DNA of 64,000 bases from Brasenia schreberi. Lineage: Eukaryota; Streptophyta; Magnoliopsida; Nymphaeales; Cabombaceae. Each line of letters begins with the position of its first letter. Positions within the stretch are counted from its first letter, which is position 1. This document shows, piece after piece, positions 45,700 to 56,468 of the stretch. The translations under genes and the position numbers were made by a program. The notes beneath the pieces were generated by a model. It was given only the letters and a program-made list of their open reading frames with translations, searched no databases and was not told where the DNA came from. The stretch is from NCBI GenBank assembly GCA_036023115.1, contig JAYKKT010000089.1:19463001-19527000 (forward strand), written 5' to 3'.

Positions 45700-46235
45700 G
45701 ATAGCACATGGCCTGGCTTGGACGTGTGTTAGGTTTAGGTGGCCTACCGAATGGCAGGCCAAGTCTTGGTGAAAAAGTAAGGACGCTCGGCCAACTTTGG
45801 CCGAGCTGTTTTGGGTGTGTGGGAAAGGGAAACCAGCCAAAGGTTGGGCTGGTTTTTAGGTAGTTGGTCTGCGTTTAGGGCATGCCACTTTGGGTAGGAA
45901 ATGAGACACGGCCTGCTGGTCCAGGCCGTGGGCTTTTGAGGAGAAAGGATTCGAGCCAAGGTGGCTCGAGTTAGGCTTGTTTCTAGGTTGAAGTCTGGGT
46001 AAAATGGGTGGCTCGGCCAGCAAGTGGCCGAGCTAGATTAGGTTTTTTTTTTGGTTCTAGGTAGGGCTTAGCTAGGTGGTGGTTTTGGGTGGAAGACTTG
46101 GTGAAAAACGGCCAGCACTTGGCTAGTTTGGTGGTGGTTTTAGGGGACGTTTGGGTAGGATGGGTGGTCTAGAGTGGTTAGGGAAGAAGGTATCTAGTTT
46201 AGGTCTTAGGGGCTTACCTAGTTGCAGCACCGCTC
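45700..46235. other. 536 bp of non-element DNA with five perfect hairpins
   Basis: Lies between C's 3' LTR and H's 3' LTR and is the only sequence not assigned to an element. Hairpins: 45785-45806 (arms GCTCGGCCAA/TTGGCCGAGC), 45830-45855 (AAACCAGCC/GGCTGGTTT), 45907-45930 (CACGGCCTG/CAGGCCGTG), 45951-45969 (TCGAGCCA/TGGCTCGA), 46011-46033 (GCTCGGCCA/TGGCCGAGC). Open frames here are short and cross the hairpins. It may be host spacer or a piece of another repeat. Confidence 0.65.
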
Positions 46236-48613
46236 TGTAGACGCAGAAAATCTCCGCCTCCCTGGTTTCTTAGGCCTGGGGCGAACCTTTTCGTGTGTCT
46301 AAGTCCTATTTCAATAAACAGGGCGTGCCAGCTAGCTTACCTAAGCTAGCGAAGATATATTTGAACCTAACTTCTAACGTGGCGACTGTGAGCAAGCAAG
46401 CTCTTGTTGTCGCAGACCTTCTTGCACCGATGCGCAAGGGTCAGTCTGTATGCTTTTAAAAATCAAGTTTTTGGATATAAGAGCTTACGAAAGCGGTTCG
46501 AGGTGTTTGATTCGGGTCTTGTTTGTATGATTTTCAGATTTTAGATCACGTGGATTTGCACGTGCCTAAATCTTTCTTTTTATCCCTTTATGGGCCACCT
46601 AGGTGTGTGTTATGAACACTCCACTAATTGTGGCGAATTTGAGCTGGAGTATGGGGTTTGCTTTGATGCAATATGCGTCCTAACTCATGGTATGGCATAT
46701 ATGCAATGCAAACTCACGCTACTCCAAAGGGAAAACCCGAATGTAAAGACAATACTGAAGGAAAATGACTTAAGGGGAATGACTTGTAATGGAAATTGCC
46801 GAAGGGAAATAACCGAAGGGAAATGACTTGTAATGTAAATGCCGAAGGGAAATACGTATATAATGTATATATGGGCCCTTACTTGGGTCTTGCAAATAAG
46901 AGCGAAGGCACAATGTGGGTGCGTGCTTGAATTGAAAGACTACACACACGACATGAAATGAAACCCAAATATAACTTGCAATATGGCCTTAACTAAGGTC
47001 TTGGGAATAAGAGCGAAAGCTCAATGTGTGTGAGTGCTTGAATTGAAGTACTACGCACACGACATGAAATGAAACCCAAATATAACTTGCAATATGGCCT
47101 TAACTAAGGTCTTGGGAATAAGAGCGAAAGCTCAATGTGTGTGAGTGCTTGAATTGAAGTACTACGCACACAACATGAAATAAACCCAAGGATAGTATAA
47201 CACGGCCCTTACTTGGGTCTTACAAATAAGAGCGAAGGCTCAATGTGTGTGCATGCTTGAATTGAAAGACAACACACACAACTTAAGCAGAACCCTAAGT
47301 AATTTAAAGTATATACATAAATTTATATCTTAGGGGCTGATTAGGCCCGTGTGTGTTCAAAATCGTGCACAACTAAGAGAGTGCACGTGTGTGTGGGTGT
47401 GCCAAGCCACGTTATTACAAGCGGGGGGAGACTATGCTCCGTTATTACAACCCCGTATCAAATTTAATTTAAGCAAGTCTACAACTACGGACCGAGTTAG
47501 GCACTTACTTATAGCTGGTCCGGAGGTGACTTGCTTGAGCATAGGCTTGGGCTTCGTCTTGGGCTGTAAGAGGGAGTTCCTCGAAGTTGAACGGCAAGGG
47601 GAGATGCTCGTGGGAAGGACGCCTTGAAGGTGGCTGGCTGCTAGGAATGGGCTGCCTTGGTGTGTTGGGATAAGGTGACTAAGGAAGGTCACTAGGGGAT
47701 GGGCTGGTATTAAGGTAGGTAGTGCTAAAGGGGAGCCTAAGGGAGTGTATGGCTGGCCGAGTGGGTTTGGTACAGTCGGTTGGAGTGGCCGACTAAGGGA
47801 AGCTTGGTGGTGGCCGGCTGCTAGGGTGGCTAAGTAATGGCGAGGATGGGAAGGGAGCTAGCTAGGGTGTCGTGTGAGATAGAGTTAGGGGCTGGTGGGA
47901 AGTGATATGGGCAGGTCTTAGGGAGCTAAGTGGGTGGCCGGGTGTTGCTAGGGGAAGTGGTTCAAGGCGGGTGGTTGAAATGGCTAAGGTCTGGCCGAAT
48001 GGGTAGGATGATGGATAGGTGGTGTTGGGGTGATGTGGTGGTGGTGTAGGTGGTTGAGAGTGGAGGGGGAGTGAAGAAGAGGTGGAGTTAAGGATAGGGT
48101 ACTAACCAAAAGGGGGAGAAGCTAGCGGATGGATGGAAGTGGGGCAGCCGGGTGACTTGGATGCGCAGGATTTAGCCGGGAGGTGGTGGCGATGGGGAGC
48201 TGGCCGGCTGGAAGTGGTGGTGTAGGAGGAGCTTGGTGGTGGGTAGCGGTGGTGCAGGTGGAAAGCTTGGCTGGAGTCGGCTGGAAGAAGATCGGCTGGA
48301 AGAAACTCTGCCAAAACGGGCTGGGAAAAAAGTGATAAAACCCGCCCCTTGGGGGGGGGGGTTTATATAGGGCTGGAGATGGCGGTTGGGGCTGGTATTG
48401 GGAGGATGGTAAGGTGGGTTAGGTAGTGGTGGTGTGGTGATAAGGTGGGCTGGTTTTGGGGAGGGGCCAACTATTTTAATACAAGGGGTTTTGCGTAGAT
48501 GGTGTGCTAGGTTTAGGTAGGGTGGTTTAGGGGTTTAGGGTTTAGCTAGGTGGGTTGGTTTTGGGGTGAGGTTTAGTGAGGTGGGTTAGGTGATTAGGAT
48601 AGGTTTAGGTTAG
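46236..48613 (-). repeat. Element H 3' LTR, R/U5-side portion (first of two parts)
   Basis: On the minus strand it ends in TCTACA at 46236. U5 decamer (46321-46330) and hairpin (46331-46350) in reverse. The array has four units (anchors at 46923, 47034, 47144, 47253). TATATAAA (48362-48369, minus) sits next to a G/C homopolymer. Cut at 48613 by D. Its outer flank is CGCTC (46231-46235). Confidence 0.9.
48609..48613. repeat. Left target-site duplication of element D (GTTAG)
   Basis: GTTAG precedes TGTAAACACC and is repeated at 61565-61569. Confidence 0.92.
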
Positions 48614-50625
48614 TGTAAACACCCCGAAATCCCACGAATTTCTCAAAATCCATCTGGTTTTATACAAGCAGCCCCAAAGGGCCATTTTGAGTTTGGAAAC
48701 CCAGGAGCCTTCCAAACAACCCTGTACATATGTTTTAAACTTTATCTTTTTAAAAAAAACATATAATATGGCTTTTGAAAACCCTTTTTAAAACACGTTT
48801 TGAAACCCCGAAGTGGCTTGGCCCGATCAAGACAGGACCAGGAGAGCCAAGAAGAGCCCGGAACCGGAGCACCTGTCAAGCCCGGCATAGCAACTCTTGT
48901 ATCTGATTCACACCCCAGGATCTCGAACGTCCAAGACCCTGTTCTTACCAAAATATCATTTGAAGTCATCTCCGGAAGGCAGAAACGGAGGCGGACGACC
49001 ATGTTAGCGAAGACCCAACGCAGACGGAGTACTGATGCTGTCAGGCCCCGCACGAATCGTCCGTTTCGAACCCAGCTCGAAGGAGTCAGAGTTTAGTTTG
49101 GATGGGATCTGGACCATATATATCCAGATTCCAATCCAAACCCATATGTGGACTTGGATTTGGATTTGGATCCAGAGATCCAATCCAATATCCATATCCA
49201 TGGCCCACATCACCTTCTCATAAATGGAGGTGGGGCCCACTTGAAATTCACGTGAGATATTGGGCATGAGAGAGAGTGGGGTTGAAAAATATCAAGAGTG
49301 TTGTATTAAGCTTGACTTGTGTGTCAAGTTTGGGTTAATCATATGGGTTAGCCTAATTGAGTGGGTTTAAGCTTGTAATTAGCTAAAACCTAACCTAGGG
49401 CTGCACCAACATGGGGTGATCAAGGTCTATGGGCCATGCTAAGGGAGCTCCTTCACCTAAACCTAGCCCAAAATGCCTAAACCTAGCCTAAACCCCTAAT
49501 CCACCCCTAATTTGAACCTAATCACCTAACCCACTTCCCTAATCCCGTCCTAATCCTAACCTAATCACCTAACCCACTTCCCTAATCCTTCCCTAAACCT
49601 AGATTAATTTCCCTAATCCTAGCCTAAACCTAGCCTAATCACCTAACCTAGCTCACTAAACCTCACCCTAAAACCCAACCACCTAACCTAGCCCTAAACC
49701 CCTAAACCACCCTTAGCCCACGATTTACCCAAACCCCTAGTTTTAAAATATCTGGCCCAACCCCTTCCAGCCCACCTTATCTACATACCACCCTACCTAA
49801 ACCACCTAACCACTACCCACAGCCCAGCCCTAACCGACCTACCCATCCCCTATTTAAACCCCCCTCCTTGTGGGCGGGTTTTCCAAGTGGGAACCACCCT
49901 CTCACCCAGCCGGGCCCTCTCCCTCTCCCATCTCTCACCCAACCGGGACCACTCCCCAACAACTCCACCTGCTCCACCAGCCACCACCTGCACCGCCACC
50001 TTCCCTCTTCCATCCACTACCACCACCCCTCAGCCGGACGCCATCACCTCCAACCAGCCGACAGCCACCTGCCCGCCACCTTCCAACTTCATCCGCCACC
50101 TCTCCCCATTCGGTAAGTACCCCAAACTCCCTCAAAGCCCCTCTCTTCCACCTCTCCACTCTTAGCCACCCATCCTACCTTCATCTCAGCCCTTTTGCCG
50201 CCACCACCTAAACCTAGCCGAACCTAGTATAACCCAAGTTGCTGGCCACTACCTAGCCATCATCTCCCATTCGGCCTTTCCCACCAGCTCACCTTTTAGG
50301 TCCAGCTTCCCTAAACTCTCAACTCCCCTAGTGACCCTAAGAGTCCACTCATTCAGCCACTCTAAACCCCTACTTGGAGCCGCCAGCTACTTGCCACCGG
50401 CCACCTCCGAGGCGTCTATCCCGCGCCCCACTTGCAGCCGGCCAGCACCCTTGATCACCTACCTTCGCGGAGCTCCCACTTGCAGCCCAAGGCCAAGCCC
50501 ACGCTCAAGCAAGACCTCTACGGACCAGCTACTCGTAAGTGTCTAAACTCGGTCTTTAGTCGTACACTTGCTTGAAATTCAATTTGATACGGGGTTGTAA
50601 TAACGGAGCATAGTCTCCCCCCGCT
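48614..50625 (+). repeat. Element D 5' LTR, 3'-truncated
   Basis: Matches its 3' LTR closely up to ACGGAGCATAGTCTCCCCCC. It then passes into gag within 2 nt of shared CT at about 50624-50627, losing the array, U5 and PBS. TATTTAAA at 49851-49858. Confidence 0.93.
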
Positions 50626-52702
50626 CTCGCTCCATGAGATTTCAACTTTCCATAAGTTGATCAAAAAGGCCTCCCTTTTCGAAACCAACTTGCGAAAAGG
50701 GACATACGACCACTTATGGAAAGGAAGTGCCGTTCCAAAAACAAGTTTGGAAAAGCCCATCGCATATGGGCTGCCCACGACGGACAAAGGGGCAAAGCCC
50801 CACAAAATCGCCAATGTCCGGGTGGATCCAGGCATGGTAGGCACTTCTAAAAATTTTGAAAAAATAGAAAATAAGAGAGAACGCAATTTTTCAAAACCGA
50901 TTGAAAAACGGGAGTACACTCCGCTGGGGCAACCTGTGTCGGAGGTCCTAGACCTCTTACTTGCCCAGGGCATGATCGAACTCCCTGAAATCCCCGAAGG
51001 AGTCACGTCCAAAGGGGGGTATTTAAACTGATTTTGCAAGTATCATCGGCTCAAAGGCCATGATACCAAACGTTGCTTCTCTCTTCTAAATAAAATTGAG
51101 AACTTGATAGCGGAGGGCCGGCTCCAGGTCATTGCGGAACCTGAGCCACCTCAAGCTATCTTCAAGGAACCCTTTCCCAAACACGCCAGTGGCAGTGGGA
51201 AAGGAAAAGAGGTATGTACCCTCACCATTTCCAAGGAACTAGCGCAAAAGCCCGAACCTGGTCGACCTGCTTGTGCGCCCATCCTTGTATTATACAAGAG
51301 GCCCGCCCAAGTCGTCATTCGGGGACCACCAAAAGTGGAAACCCCGGCAAAACCAGTTTTGAAAACTCAAGGTTCTCCTCAACTCATCCTTAGAGCCAAG
51401 TGTAGCGCAAACCCTAGGCTGGTCGTGGGGGAAGTCACTAGATCCGGGAGGATCTACCAACCCCCGCACCTTCAAGGTGCTCAAAAGGTGGTCAGTGTGC
51501 CTGGCCCCTCAAAAGCATGTATCCCTAGTGGTCTGCCAAAAGCAGATAAGGACAAAATCATCCTAAATCCTTATGATTTCGAAAACCACCTTTCAAAGAT
51601 TCCTATTCACATGTCTATTCTAGAGCTTATCAAAACCTCGCCTAGGCATAGACTTGTCTTAGAGAAAATTCTAGAAAGGGCCAAGGTTGATTCGAACATA
51701 AGTCCGGAATCCTTGTCTGCCCAAGTGGCTTTATTAGGAGCAAAATCGCCCATCACCTTTTCGGAAGATGATGTAGATAGACCCTACGAAACCCATAACC
51801 AGGCCCTGCATATCGAGGTGGTTCTAAACAACCACTCTCTGGACAGGTGCCTAGTCGATGGTGGAGGAGGGCTCAACATCCTTCCACTTCACGTGGCGTA
51901 CAAAATCGGAGTCACCTTGACTTCAGTGAACCCAAGCCCCATCGTTATCACTGGATACGATGGGAATGCGTCTAGGCCTTTAGGATCCATCGAACTCCCA
52001 ATGGAAACGGGAGGGATCGAACACACGGGGGTGTTCCATGTCTTGGACATCCACCCCCATTATAACCTGTTGCTGGGAAAACCCTGGATACACAGTTTGT
52101 GCGTTGTGCCATCCACCTTCCACAGGTGTGTCAAGATCTCTTTTAGGGACCAGGTCGTAGTGATCCTAGGTGAGAGTCACCCACAGCTTCAGGGGGTCAT
52201 AAATTCCCCTTGTTTATCGAGCTCCCAGGCCCATGAGGCTAACCTGGGGCAAATTATGGTTGAGCCACCTCGGCTCGTGTTGAACAACCCTAGGAAGGTT
52301 GTATGTGTGAAGGGGCCGCCAAAAGCAGGCCCCCTCCCGACTCTAATCCTCCTAGGAAAACCCAAGCGTTCCCTGTTTCCAAAACCCCTGGACAAAAGGC
52401 CATACGAGCCTAATATGGACGATAGCATGTTCTAGGACCACGACTTATATCCCATCTTTTCAAAAAACAAAAGGTCCTGGAACATGTTATTAAACATGGG
52501 CTACACGCCCTACAAAAGTCTAGGGGCACAAAACCAGGGTCTCCTAGAGCCCATCCTTCCTAGGGCCAACCCAAGCCGATATGGGATCGGCTATACTCCC
52601 CGAATACCGCCGGAGCCACCCCCTGTGACCACCTGGGTCAAGGGTGCCCCTGAGCCTGCCTTAGAAGAGACCTACGATTTAGACCTCCTATTCCTAGTCT
52701 AA
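50626..52702 (+). pseudogene. gag-pro: Element D gag-protease, N-terminally deleted, two nonsense codons
   Basis: The frame starts inside the capsid domain (SLHEISTFHKLIKKASLF) and stays in one frame to TAA at 52700-52702. Breaks: TGA at 51029-51031, where B has CGA, just before the zinc-knuckle FCKYHRLKGHDTKRC, and TAG at 52433-52435, where B has CAG, before the G-patch-like segment. The protease (LVDGGGGLNILP, around 51853) lies in the open stretch 51104-52435. Confidence 0.94.
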
Positions 52703-52817
52703 CCCGTAGTGTTTTCCCTTTGTAGGTATGACGTAAGATCCCTTTTTCTAATAATACCAAAAACATTTGAAAACTTAAAATCGAAAAAAATCGAAAAAAC
52801 AAGAAAAACCAAAAACA

Positions 52818-55800
52818 ATGGAAAAGCAAAAACTCGAAAAAAGAGTGCTTTGTATAGTTCCCAAAGTTCTTGTTTTACAAAAACCCAAAAAAATCGAAAA
52901 TTCGGAAAATACCAAAAAGATTTTGTACATAGCTGCTCCTGGTATGACTTTGGCAAAAGAAAAGGATTTCGAAAGAAACGTCGTCTGCATAGCCAGACCA
53001 AAAATTTTGAAATCACTTGAAAATCCAAGTACAAAACCAGGTTATTTTGAAAACCACGCATCAAGTTCCCTCGGGTCTACAGCCCACGAGAATGATCAAA
53101 GCCCAGAAGTGGATCCCCTTGAGGAAGATCCCACTTTTGAGCTCCCAGAATTTCATAGAATTCTCGATTTTGAAAGACCTTCCCAATCAATAGGAGGAGA
53201 TTTCGTAGCGGTGAACCTAGGGGATGATTCCAATCCCAAAACCATCAAAATAGGCGCATGCTTGCATGAAACTGAAAAGTTAGCATTCATTGCATTTCTA
53301 CGAACCTATTTAGATGTGTTTGCATGGACGTATGAAGACATGCCGGGCATAGATCCCAGCATAGTCGAGCATCGTCTTCCCTTAGATGCAGGTGTAAAAC
53401 CCATAAAGCAGAAGCTTAGGAAAATACACCCGAATGTACACACGCAAGTCAAAGAGGGTTTAGAAGATCTGCTAAAAGCCGGATTTATAAAACCCATTGC
53501 GTATTCTGATTGGTTGTCAAATATCGTTGTGGTTCGAAAAACCAATGGGAAGATTCGAATATGCATCGATTTTAGAAACCTGAATAAAGCCACTCCAAAG
53601 GATAATTATCCTTTACCAAACATAGATTTGATAGTCGATAGTACTGCAAATCATGAAATGTTTTCATTCATGGATGGCTATTCAGGCTATAATCAAATCA
53701 AACTAAGCCCACGAGATCAGGGTAAGACCGCCTACACAACCCCATGGGGCACGTACTGCTATACAGTCATGCCCTTTGGTTTGAAAAATGCCGGCGCAAC
53801 ATACCAACGAGCCATGAATACGATCTTCCATGATCAAATTCACGAGCTTGTAGAAGTGTATGTAGATGATCTCTTGGCAAAATCCAAAACCCGATGCACC
53901 CATATCGAATGTTTACAAAAGATTTTCGAAAGGCTTAGGCTTTACAAAGTAAAGCTAAACCCTCAAAAATGTGTGTTCGGGGTAGAATCAGGGAAGCTTC
54001 TAGGCTTTATGGTGAGCCAAAGGGGAATAGAAGTCGACCCCTCTAAGTGTCGAGCCATCATAGACATGGCTCCACCCTCCAATCTCACCCAAGTCCGTAG
54101 CCTCCAGGGTCGATTACAATCTGTGCGCCGATTCATATCGAATCTGGCAACTAGATGCGAACCCTTCAACAAACTGTTAAGGAAGGGTACGAAATTCTTA
54201 TGGGATGACGATTGCCAAAAGTCCTTCGAGAGACTGAAGGCGTACTTGGTTAATCCCCCCGTTTTGAATCCTCCAAAACAAGGAAAACCGCTTTTATTAT
54301 ACATCTTTGTGGATGAAAACGCTTTAGGAGCCCTGTTGGCTCAATACGAGGATGACACCCATAAGGAGTATGCCATCTACTATATTTCGAAAACTCTCTT
54401 GGCTTATGAACGAAATTATCAAGCCATGGAGAAGACGTGCTTGGCCCTAGTCTGGGCCTGCCAGAAGTTCAGACACTATTTCCTAGATCATGAGATCTGG
54501 ATAGTGTCCAAGCTTGATCCAATCAAGCACTTATTCGAAAAACCCATTCTCACAGGTAGATTGGGCAAATGGCAACTCCTTCTAATGGAGTATGATCTGA
54601 AATACCATCACCAGATCTCCATTAAAGGGCAAGCCCTAGCAGATTACGTGGCTGAATTCCCCTTAGAGGACGCATATCCCACTCTTGTTGAAATGCCTGA
54701 TGAAGGCATATTGCAAAACCATTTTCAAAACCACATTTTGGCAAATTCTTTCGAAAACCAAGTATGGAAGATGCACTTCGACGGGGCACGAAACCAACGA
54801 GGGGGTGGTGCCGGGATCATCCTAATCTCCCCTGAAAAGGGCGAGATTCCCATAGCAGTCCGCTTAGATTTCGAATGTTCCAACAACATAACTGAGTATG
54901 AAGCACTCATACAAGGCTTAAGGATTTCGAAAACTCTAGGGGCATCATGCGTCGAGGTCTTTGGAGATTCGCTCCTTGTCATAAACCAAGTTTTAAAAAT
55001 TTGGCAAGTACGTAATGAGAAACTACTTCCATATCACGAGTTGGCCACTCGATTGGTCCGATCCTTCCAGTCGTGTAAGCTCACACACGTGGGAAGAGAG
55101 GACAATGGCATCGCCGATGCCCTCTCTTCCTTGGGTTCAGCCCTGAAGGTCGATCCCATTTCAGGGACCAGATCCTTGGAAATATGGCATGCGCCCCATC
55201 CATCCACACATGACTTGGATATTTGCCAAAACAACCCAGAGTCTATGGAAAAACCCTGGTTCTATGACATAAAACAATTTTTAGAAAATGGGGGATTCAC
55301 CGAGGACGCCACGTCCAAAGATAAGGCATTCATTCGTAAGATTTCAACCCGATACACCATTCTGGGTGGGGTCTTATACAAAAAGAGTTCCACGATGGAA
55401 GTGATGCACGAGTTCCACGATGGAGAATGTGGAGGTCATGTTAATGCCAACATGATGGCAATGAAAATACTTAGAGGGGGTTATTTTTGGTCCACCCTGA
55501 AAAAGGATTGTCACGATCATGTTAGGAAGTGTCATCCATGTCAAGTGCATGGGCACGCCATTCATATCCCTTCATCGGCATTGCATTCCGTGGTCAGCCC
55601 CTGGCCATTTACCATGTGGGCGTTTGACATAGTAGGCCCAATATTTCCAAAAGCCTCGAATGGGCATCGTTTTATTTTAGCAGCCACGGAGTATTTCTCC
55701 AAGTGGGTGGAAGCCATTTCCCTAACGAATGTAATGGGGCAACATGTAGTGGCTTTCATCCGGAGGAATATCTTGGCTCGATTTGGGGTTCCACGAGACC

Positions 55801-56468
55801 TTCTGTCTGATAATGGTACCCCATTCAAGAATGAGCGGATGGTTAAGTTGTGCAACACGTATAGCATAACTCACCACTTCTCCTCGCCCTACTACCCTCA
55901 AGGCAACGGCCAAGTCGAAGCCACAAACAAGACTCTCATTGGTATAATTGAGAAAACCTTAGAGAAGGGTAGGAAGTGGCATGAGAAGCTGGATGAAGCC
56001 TTATGGGCTTATAGGACTTCCATCCGGACTCCCACGAATGCCACACCATTCGAATTGGTCTATGGCACAAACGCCATTCTTCCCATTCATACCCAACTGC
56101 ATTCATTCCATACATCCATTGCACTCGACCTCCCCCTAGAGACGCTTCAGCATGCTAGGATGGCCGAACTAGATTTGCTAGATGAGAGGCGACTCCTTGC
56201 CATGGATCATGCTCGTGCATACCGGCAAAGGATAGCCCGACATTATAGCAAACACATGAGACCTCGCCACTTTGAAGTGGGAGATCTGGTCTTAAAAACC
56301 ATCCACCATCGTGGCCCACACCCCCTAGGCAAGTGGCGCCCCAACTGGGATGGACCCTATGTTGTACGAGCAACCACTACGAACAATTCGTATTGGTTGA
56401 TCGATGTAGAAGGTAGGAATTTAGCAGATCCTATCAATATTCAATACTTAAAGAAGTATCATGTGTAG
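52818..56468 (+). CDS. pol: Element D pol polyprotein, open 1216 aa
   Basis: The only uninterrupted pol in the window; it would carry out reverse transcription and integration. Domains with approximate residues: lysine-rich N-terminus; RT 190-405 with IDFRNLNKAT, PFGLKNAGATYQ and YVDD at 347-350; degenerate Ty3-type RNase H 490-610; archaeal-type RNase H 648-775 with D (HFDGARN), E (TEYEAL), D (FGDSLLV) and D (GIADAL); integrase zinc motif 862-912 (HDGECGGH...CHPC); DDE core with D 935 (FDIVGP), D 996 (SDNGTPF) and E 1033 (GQVEATNK); and a C-terminal GPY/F-like module (KWRPNWDGPYVV). It is 12 codons shorter than full length: 16 codons just before the integrase zinc motif are replaced by 4. 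Whether the enzyme works is unknown. Start: first Met of a frame shared by all copies. Confidence 0.95.
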   Translation: MEKQKLEKRVLCIVPKVLVLQKPKKIENSENTKKILYIAAPGMTLAKEKDFERNVVCIARPKILKSLENPSTKPGYFENHASSSLGSTAHENDQSPEVDPLEEDPTFELPEFHRILDFERPSQSIGGDFVAVNLGDDSNPKTIKIGACLHETEKLAFIAFLRTYLDVFAWTYEDMPGIDPSIVEHRLPLDAGVKPIKQKLRKIHPNVHTQVKEGLEDLLKAGFIKPIAYSDWLSNIVVVRKTNGKIRICIDFRNLNKATPKDNYPLPNIDLIVDSTANHEMFSFMDGYSGYNQIKLSPRDQGKTAYTTPWGTYCYTVMPFGLKNAGATYQRAMNTIFHDQIHELVEVYVDDLLAKSKTRCTHIECLQKIFERLRLYKVKLNPQKCVFGVESGKLLGFMVSQRGIEVDPSKCRAIIDMAPPSNLTQVRSLQGRLQSVRRFISNLATRCEPFNKLLRKGTKFLWDDDCQKSFERLKAYLVNPPVLNPPKQGKPLLLYIFVDENALGALLAQYEDDTHKEYAIYYISKTLLAYERNYQAMEKTCLALVWACQKFRHYFLDHEIWIVSKLDPIKHLFEKPILTGRLGKWQLLLMEYDLKYHHQISIKGQALADYVAEFPLEDAYPTLVEMPDEGILQNHFQNHILANSFENQVWKMHFDGARNQRGGGAGIILISPEKGEIPIAVRLDFECSNNITEYEALIQGLRISKTLGASCVEVFGDSLLVINQVLKIWQVRNEKLLPYHELATRLVRSFQSCKLTHVGREDNGIADALSSLGSALKVDPISGTRSLEIWHAPHPSTHDLDICQNNPESMEKPWFYDIKQFLENGGFTEDATSKDKAFIRKISTRYTILGGVLYKKSSTMEVMHEFHDGECGGHVNANMMAMKILRGGYFWSTLKKDCHDHVRKCHPCQVHGHAIHIPSSALHSVVSPWPFTMWAFDIVGPIFPKASNGHRFILAATEYFSKWVEAISLTNVMGQHVVAFIRRNILARFGVPRDLLSDNGTPFKNERMVKLCNTYSITHHFSSPYYPQGNGQVEATNKTLIGIIEKTLEKGRKWHEKLDEALWAYRTSIRTPTNATPFELVYGTNAILPIHTQLHSFHTSIALDLPLETLQHARMAELDLLDERRLLAMDHARAYRQRIARHYSKHMRPRHFEVGDLVLKTIHHRGPHPLGKWRPNWDGPYVVRATTTNNSYWLIDVEGRNLADPINIQYLKKYHV

